Position numbers and translations under genes: made by a program. The notes beneath the pieces were generated by a model. The model was not told the origin of the DNA and did no database searches. It saw only the letters and a program-made list of their open reading frames with translations. From Wyeomyia smithii (lineage: Eukaryota; Arthropoda; Insecta; Diptera; Culicidae), in NCBI RefSeq assembly GCF_029784165.1, contig NC_073696.1, positions 240,668,892 through 240,732,891 on the forward strand: a stretch of DNA of 64,000 bases, read 5' to 3'. Shown one piece after another: positions 1 to 12,028 of this stretch; the first letter of the stretch is position 1; each line of letters starts with the position of its first letter.

Positions 1-3000
1 AGATGAAAAGGAGCAAATCGCATTGTCGTTCAAAAATTGTATCTTCACTTCAATACCTTCCTCGCGTGGAGTTGGCTGATGATTTCGTTATATACGAGTT
101 TTTGCGACACGACGTCATTGTCCTTGCAGCAGTACGTGTGCATTTTTACATTTTCATCATCTGTATGCTCCGCTCGCGCGCATGTGTTTGTGTATATGGA
201 TTCCGGCAACAGGAATCTTGCACACTGTGAAACCGTACTGGATGAAAACAGATTACCTTTAATGCCAATAAACATAATCTCGGTTAGCTGGCGTGCCGGA
301 GTTTGTCTGTTGAACATTGTTATATATGACGATCATGATGGTGACGACGACGGTATCCTTCGATTGCCGGACTTGTACCTACTCCATATTCGGGCACGGA
401 CGAACAAAACGAACAGCGGTTTTACTCGCTTTAAAGGCAAGTGAGCCGGTTTCCAGGATGGTTTATGTGAAAAGGGTAAACCGATAGAGAAGCGAGGAGT
501 AAATATGCACAATCTCGGCGGGAAACGGCTTAGGGTAAATCGTACCGATTTGTGGGATGTCTAAAAATTTATAAATGTCATATTTTGTTGAAAATATAAA
601 CCTCTCTTGTTTACTCTGCCCATTTGTTAGCTGGTTCGACGTCAGGTAGCGAAGCAGGAAAATGACTCTCAAACTCAAGTTTAGGAAAACATCCTCTGTT
701 TTCTGGATCGATTTCCGTCATTAAATATTCATGACTTGTCGCTCCGGTTCGTTCAGTGGATAGTTTGTCCGATTTCGAATTTGCAGAGTGTGTCTGTGTT
801 ACGTTTGAAAAGATAGCGGGGGAGCATTGGTTAGTATTTTGCATGAGTTTTGTATCGCTGTGTAAAAATATGGAATCAATAGATTTTTCCTCGTCAAAAC
901 AAGATTTGAATAAAATGAACCTGTGAGGTTCTCGCTGACACTTTTTCAGAAAAGTTCAAATTAAACGGAGAATGTGACTTCGCAAAGTCAACACGTTACC
1001 GTACTGTGTTTCTGCCACTATCACTGTATGCGAGCTATTAAAATCGATCACTTTTAGGAAGTGAAAATGTAGTCGCACTTGCTCAGAGACCACATTAGTT
1101 CAATCCTCTAAGCTATCAGCTTTCGGGAGGCTACTAGCTACTATTGTGGGGCGAAGCAATTTTAGGTTTAAAACGTGCAGCACGTCCTCCATTCATTCCG
1201 CAAGAAAACCAGCACCAGTGCGAGTCAATCCTGACCACAAACGAGCAATCGAGGCACCGGATTATGACTACATACTACAACCCATAGGCGATAGCTATAA
1301 CCAGTGCTAGTATGCAAATAGCTGGTTTCGAGTTGCCACCATGCCGGGAAAACGGTAGATTTTCCGAAGCCGCAAGACAGAACGGAACTGAGTCGGTTGG
1401 ACGTTGTCTGCAGTCGTTCTGAATTTGTTCAGGGATGCCTTGACGGTAAATGCTTTGACCTGCGTGTTTGTTTACGGGTGCTTCCGGATTTACGATGATT
1501 GCTGGCGTGGACTGGTAGTTAGACGTACTTGTACGGACCTTCTATGATGATAAGAGGTTTGAATTCCCACATGACTGCATTGGCACTTCTCCGGTGCAAC
1601 TTCGCACTGCTCACCTATGTACCACTAGGGTCGTAACCATTCTATTTGAAAGAGAACGTTGCATGCTTTGAGTGACATGAACCGAAGCAGGCTTTCAAAA
1701 AAATATGCGACTTCATTAAAATGCAGTCATTTGCCGATGCCGATATTCTCACGAAACATACCTTGCACTGAGTCACTCCTTATACTATGAAGATAATCTC
1801 GGAAGCCTTTTGTCAGACATATGGTTAAAAATTTAAAAATTTATTTCTCAACATAATCTCTATGTCACCATTTGTATTAATTTAGTAATAGATAACAATC
1901 TGGTGAAAACCGTGTATGAGGAGGAAGCGCGATTCGAGCTTTAGTTAATTGATTTTGACCGGATCAACTGTCTTGTTTTTGCTATTTTGTCGTTTAAACG
2001 CTGCAGAAAACTAGCAGAGTACCCATTGATTGTTTATCCTTTTTGGAGAAAATCAAACAAAAATTTTCCACGTGCATTCCAGAATACCGATGCTTTGGCT
2101 TCGCTAATGGAGGGAACTGTTTTCGCTCTCGAAGATTTTTCTATTCAGTTAATTGTTTCGAATGTGCTATGCTTTCTTCAAAGATGTAGGGTGGTGTACC
2201 TAAGATTCGTTCATGGTTATGAATCAAGGACCAGAATCGGGTCTGTTGCTCCGAAATACTGCCATACACTCACTGAAAATATACGACACTGTTTTTGATA
2301 CAAAGTATCACATAACTATAGGTAATTTTTCCAATATTTTAAAATGCTCTACCAGTACACACTGGGTCAGGATTGGAATCTAGCAGAACGAAATTATTTG
2401 CGCTTTTAGGGTTTGACTAATCGGTATACGATCTTGTATAAAGTTTCTTGGTATAGTTAGGGCTTCAATTTGGAATTAGTTTATTGAATTAGTTCGGAAT
2501 GCTGTGAAGGTGGCGTTGTGATGCCAACTTTTTTCCCTTACACGTTAGAGCTTTGCGGGTTTCGACAATGTTTTATGAGTCGAATTAATTTCATATAAAA
2601 TTTTCACGATAGAAATGGAATAATTACGTCATTTTCTTCCGATTAAAAAAGTTTTAGAAGAAGTGAAAATATGACATAGAATTTGAAAAAAAATACCCGA
2701 TTTGTGAAAAAGACATCATGAAATTCAACTAATCATTTAGAATGATGTCTAGACCCTATACTAAACTTATTTTGATTTTTTTTTATTTACAGGTAAGCTA
2801 CTAGAATTTCGTTCGAGTTTGGACATCTTTTCATTGGATCTGACTTAGCAGTACACCCAAAGTAAATATTTTTAAAAACTGATTGAATGATTATTTACTA
2901 CTTTTAATCCATCTTAAACCCTAAATGTCAACAGTTGAAGCTTCCAAACTATACTTTATGGTGACTCGATATAAAATTTGTGCATTTTTTTTCTGGCTGA

Positions 3001-3989
3001 CAATGGATTTTACTCAATTTATTTGATTTGCCATGATCAGTGAAAAAACTTCACAAAACAGCCTGGAAAGCTTTTTTATCTCATTTTTTTGTGTTCCGTG
3101 AAAGATTCTGTATTACAAGAGGAGATAACATATTTCTTTCTTTTATGTCATGTTCAATGCACAGAAAGGCTAATTTTGATCTATACAATTTCGTACTAGG
3201 TTTTCGCGAAATTAATCCGGAGAAACTTCTTTTTGAGTTAGACTATATGTTCACCTGTCCGAAAAAACTCGCTATGCAAAATTTCAGCTCAATCAGACTT
3301 AAAATCGGGTGGCCTTTAAAAATCCAAAAATTAACCCAACGGAATGATGGGGTGCATGAAATTTCGGTTTACGTTTTTTTTTGGTGCCAGATGGTTTGAA
3401 AATGCATGAAACGTCGAGATCTGGTATCAACTGAAGAAAAGACTCATGATTTTGGTGATTTTTCGAATTTCTCAAGGTCAAACTTTAATCGCTTTGCGCC
3501 ACCCTGTTTTAGGCCCGATAGAGCTGAAATTTGCACAGGGTGTTTTTTCGGGTAGGTGAGCATTTTGTCATTTGTGTAGTTTTTTTTTTAATTTTCTGGT
3601 TACTTTTTTTTCCATATCAGTGACCTATTGCACATCATCTATTTCTCGCCAGCATCCTTAATACTGTATGCACTAACAAATTTGCAGAGTTCAAACTCAA
3701 TCGTCTTAAACTATTAAGAGGAAGCAGATGCGAGCTGAACTCAATCCTGGCAAAAGGTTACTCAGCTCAACTTTGCATGAGTTTTTGCCAACGCTGTTAA
3801 TAAATCAACATGCATTCCTCGTTCTGATTTCATCTATTACGTTGGTTCTGTCTACTTTTACTGCTTAAATGTTAAATTTAAGCCCGTATAAAGGCTTTTT
3901 TATTCAGGACGTCGATTCTATTAAGGTTCGAACTATTCTTTCTGCATAAATTATGTTAAATTTATATGCGATAAAAATAGTATTGTATA
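1..3989. other. Intergenic DNA, no gene recognised
   Basis: I see no convincing gene here. The open frames are short, overlap on both strands, and show no recognisable domain. The stretch at about 3250-3560 (around AAAATTTCAGCTC, and a second GAGCTGAAATTTGCAC) resembles dispersed AT-rich mosquito repeats. The segment from about 1140 to 1700 has a more balanced base composition and could be old unique or regulatory DNA, but nothing in it supports a function. Confidence 0.5.
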
Positions 3990-4155
3990 GGGGCCATCCA
4001 CATACCACGTGGACAGCTTTGAGGGGGGTGGGGGGGTTGTGTGATGTCCACGGTCCATACAATTTTTTTAGAATTTATATGGGCAGTTGTCCACGGGGAG
4101 AGGGGTGGGGGTCAAAATCGTTAAAAATTTGTCCACGTGGTATGTGGATGGCCCC
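3990..4155. mobile_element. Short TIR element (MITE), 166 bp
   Basis: The ends are perfect 25 bp terminal inverted repeats: 3990-4014 begins GGGGCCATCCACATACC, and 4131-4155 is its exact reverse complement. The trinucleotide ATA flanks both ends (3987-3989 and 4156-4158), which could be a 3 bp target duplication. The interior is G-rich and has no coding capacity. It fits a non-autonomous DNA transposon mobilised by an enzyme encoded elsewhere. I cannot assign the superfamily. Confidence 0.8.
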
Positions 4156-4369
4156 ATAGCAAATTGTTACGAATTGTTCAATAGCGAGGGTGACGGTGAC
4201 GTAACTATTAAACTTAGGAAAACTTCAAATTCGAGATTACGGAATCGTTGTCACTAAACTTCTAAAATTTCAGAAAGCGACAAAAATATTACTCATGTTG
4301 ATGTTTAATTACATCGATTTCCAGTTTTACATATTAAATATAAGTATGCTACCTAACCATTTTTTTTTT

Positions 4370-4720
4370 AAATTCCCAGTTTTACATATTAACATAAGTA
4401 TGCCATCTAACCATTTTTTCAAATTCAAGTGGGCAATATAAAGTATAAAAATGTATGCGAACACAAACTATGACTTTGAAGCATTTGAAAAATGGCATTA
4501 TTTTTTTGTATGGACCGGTGGTTATTAAGCCTGGAGGGAAGTGTGGAAGAGTCTGAGAATAAACCCATATTGCGCAATTCCACAAAAAAACGGCCAACCA
4601 ATTTAATCGAGCATTTTTGATTTGGCTGAAACTTGGCATGGATGTTTCTATAGGCAAAAGATGCCATTTTGTGCTATTGGTTTATTTTTTGAGTTTTTAT
4701 ATGAAAAAAACTAGATTTTT
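4370..4720. repeat. Dispersed repeat, inverted relative copy at 7180-7300
   Basis: The segment around 4590-4680, with the landmark TTTCTATAGGCAAAAGA and a nearby GCTATTGGTTTA, matches 7185-7300 in reverse complement (TCTTTTGCCTATAGAAA). The two copies lie in opposite orientation about 2.6 kb apart. There is no coding signal; the open frames here follow the repeat. Confidence 0.55.
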
Positions 4721-4954
4721 AAAAAATGAGCTTTTTTAGATAAATAATTTTTAATTTTTCTTTTAACTTTTTTTCGCAAAAAAATTTGTTTAAAGAGTGT
4801 ATGTATATTTTTTTGGAAAGAAGACAAAATTATTATCTGCAACTTTGCCGAAGACATCACACCGATCAAACAAACAGTTTTCGCTCTAAAAAAGTTGAAG
4901 AGGTTGTTTATAAGACACGATCGCAGAGTTTTACGTAAAATACGACAGCCTATC

Positions 4955-5696
4955 TTAAGGGGTTATATACCTTTTTGATCGAGAAAAATGAGGGAAGTTT
5001 GAATTTATTTTTAAGTGCATAGCACCATTTCCATTGCATCAAAGTGGTATTTTTCTGAAAGTACAGTTTATCAACAACAAGAAAATACGTTTGATTTTGA
5101 GATATACCAATTATTACTGGAGTAATGGCCGTTTCCCCGAAACGCTATTTTTCTGCAGAGGCTTGCGGTGATCCTGATAGAGACTCAGCGGATCAACCGA
5201 AATAAAAAAACTCATATTATTTCTTTAGTTTAGAAGTGTCCCGGGTCCTTGAACGATCGCTTTTATGAGTATTTTGTTTTCAGTGTAAACGGGAACGTTT
5301 TTCCCAAAAAATGCACGTTTTGAGCGCAAAAAATTGCATTAAAAAAATTTTTGCGGCAACATGTAACTGTATGTTTCAAAAAGCGATCGTTCAAGGACCG
5401 GCGAATTTTATAACGAAAATTTAAAAAAAAGATGAAGGAAATCGGTTCAGTAGTTTTCCCGCAATCAGGATCACGGCAAAGTCATTTTCCGGAAAAAAAC
5501 TATTCCGAGATAATCGCGTGTAAAGTTTCATGTTTGGCTTATGCGGCCGTGGCGAGGCGCGTTGCAAATCGCTCTAACTTTCTTCCTATTGCTCATTATG
5601 AAAATTTGTGGAAATGGTCTCAAGATGTTGTATTTGAAGATAATGTAATAAAATTTTCCGGTTTTTTGAAAACTAAAAAGGTATATAACCCCTTAA
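4955..5696. mobile_element. TTAA-bounded TIR element, ~740 bp, non-coding
   Basis: 22 bp perfect inverted ends lie at 4955-4976 (TTAAGGGGTTATATACC...) and 5675-5696. The outer four bases on both sides are TTAA, so TTAA may be the target duplication, as in piggyBac-type insertions and some mosquito MITEs. Inside there is a second inverted pair around 5229-5252 and 5379-5400 (AAAGCGATCGTTCAAGGACC), so the element can fold extensively. No transposase is visible, so it would be non-autonomous. Confidence 0.75.
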
Positions 5697-6281
5697 GTCA
5701 ATGTATTTCTTGCAATAGGTTTGGGAATACACTCAACGGGGTTAATCAATTTAATGGACTCTCTACTCCAGATGACGTTTACCTCTACAGACGGCACCGG
5801 TAATGACAATGAACAACAGCAGCTGCACATAGCAGCTATGCAGTTTCACTTGCTGCCGTATCCAAAACAAGAATGAAATTGAATTGTTTTGAGGCTGTCT
5901 TTTGTATCAAGTTGCACTGAGATAGCTTAATTCGGGCAGTGGCTACGAAGAGGTTGTAGACGATGGCCAATGATTTTGTTGCCGATTGCTACAAATAGTA
6001 GAACTTGAGCAAAAAATTATGTGATTCAGGCACACTGGCTCAAATATTCTTCAAATAAATGTTAAAATACACTCAGCAAACTTTGAGGCTTAGCGGAAGT
6101 CAAAAGAGGTAAATAATGTATGTCAATGCAATTTATTGACAACTGAATATTGTTTTTTTTTCAACATGGCATTTTTTTTTATTTAATTCTGAATGATTTA
6201 CTGTGATATTTTGATAATGATTATTATGATATTTAAAATCAACATGAGGTGATTTATTTGCAACTGTATATGATAATTTTA
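5697..6281. other. Non-coding stretch, nothing recognised
   Basis: The interval is AT-rich, has no long open frame and shows no conserved domain. Short homopolymer runs are present around 6150-6180. Confidence 0.4.
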
Positions 6282-6520
6282 ATCGCTATACTGCTAGCCA
6301 CACATGCTATAAAACTAGCCACCCACGCTATATAGCAAGCCACACACGCTATAGACATGCACAGACACGCTATAGACATGCACACGAAAACCATGCACGC
6401 TATATAACAAGCCACACACGCTATAGACATGCACGCGCTATATAGCTAGCCACGCACGCTAGCGACACATTCTATAGATATTTACACGCGTTATATATGT
6501 GCACACCCCCTTTATATACA
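6282..6520 (+). repeat. Degenerate minisatellite with CACACGCTATAGACATG units
   Basis: Imperfect tandem copies of a roughly 14-26 base unit are visible, alternating CACGCTATA with GACATGCAC, GCTAGCCAC and similar pieces. Unit boundaries drift, so the copy number is only approximate. It is non-coding. Confidence 0.75.
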
Positions 6521-6846
6521 TACACGCTGGATGTTGGTGGCTTCCCAAACCACCTGGCGGTGCGAGTCTCATTCAGATTCTGGCTGTATTCACCCAACGA
6601 TATCTGAATTGAATTACCGCTGGTGGGGTCCAACTCAGATCTAAGGGGAGCCGAACTGAAAAAGGTAAGAACTGCAGCTAACCACTACCACTGCCGCTGT
6701 GCCCGCTGCTGCTCCACGCCACCTTTGTCCACTGCCATCGCTGCTACTGTCCGCCACTGCTGCCCGCTGCTAGTAAACTGAGCTTGCTTGAGGAGAAGAA
6801 GTCTCTTATATACCCCACTCTGTCGTCCTTTTTAGGGAAAGGCAAC
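6521..6846. other. GC-richer non-coding segment
   Basis: The base composition is higher in G+C than its surroundings, with CTGC-rich runs around 6690-6775. I find no open frame with a recognisable product and no clear element boundary. Confidence 0.35.
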
Positions 6847-7140
6847 GAGCGACCAATTAAAGGTCGATATTTACGTTCCGACAAGCTTCAACAATTTTCA
6901 ATAGTACAATAGTTCGAACAATCAGATGACAATTTTTCTGCATTTGGACGGGTGCCAATCGATTGCTACAGAAATGACGGAAATCGGTTGGAAACAGACT
7001 GAGTATAAAACGTTTGAAATTGGACAATTTTCGTGACGCTTTCGATGTTTTCGGTTTTTGAAATTGGATCCCTGTATTGAAGTTGGACCCCTGTATAAGT
7101 TGCCGTAAGACGTATTCTACGTCAAAAAATGTAATCACAA
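6847..7140 (-). repeat. Copy of dispersed repeat family F (see 41192)
   Basis: Read on the minus strand, this segment matches the repeats at 41192-41560 and 42788-43013. It shares the CTACGTC edge, a CCAACCGATTTCC-type block, a GCAATCGATTGG-type block and the ACTATTGTACTATTGA block. The minus-strand open frame across it follows the repeat and is not evidence of a gene. Confidence 0.6.
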
Positions 7141-7300
7141 ATACCTTCCCAAAATAGCATTTTTCAATAGCTTTTCAAAAATGAGTCGTGTTCCAAAAAA
7201 TCAAACCGATAGCACAAAGTGGCGTCTTTTGCCTATAGAAACATCTATGCAAATTTTTAGCCAAATTAAAAATGACAATTAAAAAAAAAATATTAAAACT

Positions 7301-8672
7301 GGGACATCTTTTGTGGAACTGCTCTACTTAAAAGTTCTTTTGTCAACGAATGGCTTGGTTCTACTAAGATTCATACTTACCAGCATCCACTTGTCAAAAC
7401 GGACTTTGTAACCTTGCCTTTACGAAGTGCTACACGGGAATATTATACCACAATACCTCTGAAATAAGCTTGCATAAATTGGCTCACAAATAATACCAAC
7501 TCGTAACGTGACAACTAAATTTTTTTTTTAAGTTTTTTTTAACTTTGTTGGTAGATAGATGAGAGTATGTATATGTAAGTTCTCTCTGTCTGCTCTTCCT
7601 GCCAGGATTTGCTCAGTTCTGTTTAAATAGAGGATAAACGATATGCACTTTTCAAAGAGTTTTGAAGCACTTCCTTCAAAGAGTTTTTTACTCACTGGGA
7701 GTGCAAATTATTGTAAAATTAAATAAAATCGTAAAGTATATCACCAACGTGAATAAAAAAAAACACTGGAAATGGCAAACCACAAACATTCACTAGGATA
7801 ACTGAAAGTCATTCGCTTTTGAAACCCGTTTTAGTTCGTCAAAAAAATTCTTGCTGAATAATTTGAAAATCTTAACCTCAAAACTAATTATCAATTTACA
7901 CTGCTTTTAATGCACAGATTGGACCCCAGAGTTTATTTTTGCCCCAGTGCCGACCAGAGAAACTTGTTATCCGGTTTCGTTTGTTGAAACCGGAACTAGA
8001 GCCGAAATGATTCCGTTCCATTGGTTCTGTTCAGTGAGTCCCCTGTAGCCGACGATTTGGTTATTTTTCGGTTCCTCCTTCGTCCGGTGTTTGAGGCACA
8101 ATGTTTTATTACTAACTTTCATTTCTGTTTGCCGCTGGTATTTTTCGTGTCGGTAGCGTTCGGTACCGCACTGTTAGAGAGAACAACAGGCGCCATGGAA
8201 GGTCCTAGCCGGATGCGTCCTCATCCGGTGTTGGTTGTGTTGGAGGGCTGGCTTTTATGTAACCAAAAAAGAAGGATGGGAAAGTTGTGGTGCAGACAAA
8301 TAGCAGATTGTCTAGGCTTGCCGCCATGGTCAACTGTCGGCTTTTGTAGAGGGCCCGATAACTTTGAAGACAACAATAATAAATAAATTTCTGGTGGTTT
8401 TTCCTATGTTTTCCGTGAGGGTGCATACACATACGGTTGCCTATCGAAGAGGAAAGTTATTTATTGCCTGGTGGAGATAATGTGGATTGTGCATAACGTT
8501 ACGAATATTTTAACATTTACACACCACATGATGTTGGTAGAGTTTTGCATTCCAAGTTTCATATTGTCACTTGAGGTTTGGTTGGAAAGCAAAGATGTGT
8601 ATGCTTTGATGAGTTCTCTTTTTAGGAAGCTTTTGAGTTGTGCGTAGGGAACCTATATATTAGAGAAATGAC
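7301..8672. other. Intergenic DNA, no supported gene
   Basis: The longest frame (8021-8386, plus) opens with TTG, has no recognised domain and no clear partner exon, so I do not call it. The interval from about 7950 to 8400 is less AT-rich and may be old unique sequence. Confidence 0.4.
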
Positions 8673-8673
8673 A

Positions 8674-8781
8674 AGACACTCACCGTTAAGGCAACTGTCA
8701 ACATCAAAACGGATAACGACAATGCAAAATTATACAGATCGCCCGTTTTGATGTTGACAGTTGCCTTAACGGTGAGTGTCT
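8674..8781. repeat. Near-perfect 39 bp-arm hairpin
   Basis: Arms 8674-8712 and 8743-8781 are exact reverse complements (8675 begins GACACTCACCGTTAAGG; 8780 ends GGTGAGTGTC), with a 30 nt loop. If transcribed, this would be a pre-miRNA-sized stem-loop. A very small TIR element or a recent inverted duplication is equally possible. There is no flanking target duplication that I can define. Confidence 0.8.
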
Positions 8782-9432
8782 CGGCGTCTCTCTGGTGTAT
8801 AGGCTAACTAGTTGTGCGGGAATATGACTTTTAGAATGCTATTAAACGTGACATGAGTTTTTTTCGCACGCTAAACACGTCGAAACACGATAACGCTGCA
8901 CACGTGGGAATGGTAGGAGGCTTTTCGTTATAAAATCGAGTTTCGACTACCGTGCAACGAAACAACATTTTCCATTTAGGCAGATCGTTCGTACGCGTAC
9001 CGTTCTAGGTAGCACTGGTCACCAACGAAAGACTATTTTATTGCAACCCGGCATTTCAATTTCACGCAACATCGCAACACCGCAGGGTCGGTCATGTTCC
9101 ACACCCTTTCAGTTTTCGGTACGGTGGCAAAAAAGCGCCAACAGGTTAAAAGCTAATACTATTTATCCAATTAATCTTGCCAACTCGTGTATCATGCACC
9201 GAAGAGCTGGCGAACGAACGGTGGTATATTCTCCTGGTTCGTAAACGATATCCGGTCCAGAAATATCTACCGCCACGGGTGTTATCCTTACGGGTTCAGC
9301 GGCATATGGAAACGACCATCCCGTGATGCGGTTAAACTAATTGCCGGGCTTATATAAACGCAAATTGCTGCGAGGACTCTCGGGTAAAAGTTTAGCTACA
9401 CCATTTTCGAAATAGATTCAATTTGAATTTGG
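8782..9432. other. Non-coding, mixed-composition interval
   Basis: No gene is supported. A short frame at 9041-9244 has no recognisable features. The region around 8870-9340 is GC-richer than its surroundings and could be ancient unique sequence. Confidence 0.35.
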
Positions 9433-9446
9433 TGTTATGTTGTTAT

Positions 9447-9661
9447 ACTCTCCCAGCTGGTCTCGAGGTACGATGCTGGCTTAACAAGCCAGTCGTCGCA
9501 GGTTCGAGTCTCGGCTCGGGAGAGACTGTTAGTGTCAGTAGGATCGTAGCGCTAGCCCCGCAAATGTCCTGTACACTCAACAGTTGGCTGCGAAGTCTGT
9601 GTATAATAAACAGAAGGTCGAGTTCCGATACGGAATGTAGCACCAAGGCTTTGCTTTGCTT
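9447..9661 (+). mobile_element. tRNA-derived SINE with tRNA-Val-like head
   Basis: The first ~75 bases resemble a tRNA. A CTCTCCC...GGGAGAG pair could form the acceptor stem. A CTGGC/GCCAG stem closes a 7-base loop TTAACAA with AAC in the anticodon place (valine). A B-box-like GGTTCGAGTC sits further on. The tail ends in CTTTGCTTTGCTTTG. A perfect 14 bp target duplication TGTTATGTTGTTAT flanks it at 9433-9446 and 9662-9675. SINEs of this kind are transcribed by RNA polymerase III and moved by LINE enzymes. The family name is not assigned. Confidence 0.88.
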
Positions 9662-9675
9662 TGTTATGTTGTTAT

Positions 9676-10303
9676 GTTATGATATATTTAAAAATCCATC
9701 TGAAAATATTTTGGCTTAATGAATAGAACTAACAAATAGTATTTGAAAAAGAAATTATTTTGTTTCAAAGTACATAACTTAAGGTCTACTTACTCAATCA
9801 AAAAATGCAGGAAATCAAATCAGTATAAAATTTCATTGAGAGAAAAAATTGTGATAAAAATCTTGAAATGTAGTTTTTCTCCAACAATATCCTTTTCGAT
9901 AAGTCTACTGTTTTAGGAAGAAGTTCAGATTTATAACATAGAATAATTGAACAGAGAGTTGCTCATAGCGAGTACTTCTGATTTTGCTGTTTTTTTTCCG
10001 AAAAATTCAGATTCTACGTTTTGAAATTGAACCCAGAAAAAGAACTTTTATTCTTATGAGACGAGAGTGCTCAGAAGTGTTTCTGTTTCGAAAATCGTAA
10101 TCTTGGCACAGATTCTACGGATCAGTCAGGCAATAGTTCCACCGCGCACTAGATTGTTTTGAGTTAATGAAATAAAAATCCTAAACAGGATCTTGTGGAT
10201 GGAAAAAATGTGAAAAATATGGGTCTTTTGATTGCGGATGCGTGTAACGTTATTCTTCTATTACCTCTGTTTTTAGCGTAAATTACCAAATACTGTTCAT
10301 AGA
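9676..10303. promoter_or_regulatory. Upstream region of the intact BTB gene
   Basis: AT-rich and non-coding. The last ~85 bases before the ATG (about 10220-10303) are recognisably shared with 17790-17876 upstream of a third, truncated copy. Both have a GATTG-GGATG-TGTAACG block, a TTCTTCTATTAC pyrimidine block and a TAAATTACC block at similar spacing. That conservation marks it as part of the duplicated unit and probably the 5' UTR or proximal promoter. No clear TATA box is seen. Confidence 0.45.
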
Positions 10304-11373
10304 ATGGCAACCACCAACAAGACTAGCGTTGCGTCTGCATCTAGTGTTGAATCTGGCTGCGGTTGGCAATCATTCCTTAGTGACAGCACGGCTCATACAA
10401 CGTATCTGTATGTAAGAAAATTATGGACAGACATTACCTTCACGGTCGGCCAAAAGCCGAAGATTGATACATTCACCGCACATAGATTTATTCTCTCGAT
10501 GTCGTCCCCTGTTTTTGACGCCATGTTTAGCGGTAAATTTTCAGACCGTGATGATGCATTGATTCGCATAACGGATATATATCCATCGGTGTTCGAAAAA
10601 CTTCTCAGGTAAGCAAAAATGTAAAATTTGGTGTCTTTGCCATGCTGCCAGATTTTTTGACAACCCTAATCATTATTTTTTTAAGATACATTTATACAAA
10701 CGTGCATGGTTTAACATCAGTGGACGAAGCATTTCTGTTATTTTATGGGGCAAAAAAGTATATGCTAAATGATCTAGAGGAACGGTGCATTGAGTTTGTA
10801 AAATCAGAACTCAAATCGGAAAACGTTTGCAGAGTGTATGAATTCGCCAAGTTTTACGACAAAGCTGCTCTAGCAGCATTATGCATGGAACTCATGCAAA
10901 ACCAAACAAGAGATGTAATCAACCAAAAATCTTTCGAAGACTGTGCTTTAAGTACTGTTATTACACTATTCGAACAAGAAAAATTATGTATCGATTCGGA
11001 GTTAGACCTTCTCCACGCTGCAGAACGATATGCTATGAATTACAAAAAAAAATCAGATATTACAGATAAGAAGGGGCAAAGCAGTAAGAAGTTTGATTCC
11101 GCAACTCAGCAGAAGCTCCCTGTAATTCGTGATGCAGTAAAGCATATTCGTTGGTTATCTTTTACAGCATCTGGGGTTGCTCCTGAGCTTACGAAAACTG
11201 ATTTACTAACTGAATCAGAGAAATTGAGTATAATTTTAAATCTTTGCTCAACTACTGCTAAACCAGCAATGCCAGAGGGATTCACGAAAATAGAGGAACC
11301 TAGAGGAAAGTACTGCTGCTATTGTAAAAAGTCAGTATCCCGTGGGTCTTATTGTTGTGGATATGGATATTAA
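10304..11373 (+). CDS. BTB/POZ-BACK domain protein, two exons, Cys-rich tail
   Basis: Coding exons are 10304-10608 and 10686-11373, joined over a 77 nt intron (GTAAGC...TTTTTTTAAG). The splice restores an Arg-Tyr-Ile-Tyr-Thr junction and gives about 330 residues. A BTB/POZ domain covers roughly residues 30-135 (YVRKLWTDITFTVG, then FTAHRFILSMSSPVFDAMF and VFEKLLRYIYTN). A BACK-like helical region follows to about residue 235. BTB-BACK proteins of the BTBD6 type usually act as substrate adaptors for Cul3 ubiquitin ligases, but this one lacks a PHR or Kelch C-terminus. Instead it ends in a short tail with a CxxC and further cysteines that could bind metal. The ATG context (TAGAATGG) is good, and an AATAAA lies at 11637-11642. 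A paralogue at 18722 keeps the same intron position. The exact substrate or orthologue is not known. Confidence 0.85.
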
Positions 11374-12028
11374 AAACTTATTACCAGACCATTTATCAGG
11401 CTGAAGCAGGTTTACTTATAACTGAGCAATCAGACTACTTATTATTTGATATGAATTTATCCATCATATAATCGGTTTTCAAAGTAATAGAAAATATCTT
11501 TGTTCATTAAATTCAGTCGAGTATTATAGTTTATAGAATCTGAACGAAGATTATTCAATAAGTTGAAAATCGATAAAAACCATACTAGTTATTCTGCTAT
11601 TTTTTCTTTCTCAACGGATAGCATCGTTACTTCAAGAATAAAGAAAAAAATGTTATGCATACGTTAAACACAGCAAACCTTGAATTTATTGTAATAATTC
11701 TGATAACTGATGATACAACTCTTCTAATGGGTGAATTTAAATCCATGATGACCCTTCCTGATTGGCTCGAGTTCAGTTTTTGTTTTCTGAATATTAGTTA
11801 GGGGATTTTTTTCATTGATGTACTGTTTTGGGCTTTAGGATCTGAGGGCATAAAATTAACAGTTTCTTTGCGAAATAAGTGATTTTATCTCACCAATGTA
11901 CATATACCACTCTGACTTCATATATATTCACTGGAATCCGCGAATCGTTTCGAAACAGAGTGGTCTATGTACACAACCTGGTAAATGACAAAAAAAATGA
12001 CGGTAACTCGTATAAAATGGCTAGTGAC
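11374..12028. other. 3' UTR of the BTB gene and AT-rich spacer
   Basis: A candidate poly-A signal AATAAA sits 264 bases after the stop (11637-11642). Beyond it I see only AT-rich sequence with no element boundary. Confidence 0.45.

Noticed and set aside
57..844. Overlapping small frames at the left edge
   Set aside because: Short, on both strands, no domain and no splice-site support.
6282..6520. CRISPR-like array
   Set aside because: Units drift in length with no constant repeat or unique spacers, and the genome is eukaryotic.
8021..8386. 121-codon plus-strand frame
   Set aside because: Starts at TTG, no domain, no conserved partner; an equally long frame overlaps on the other strand.
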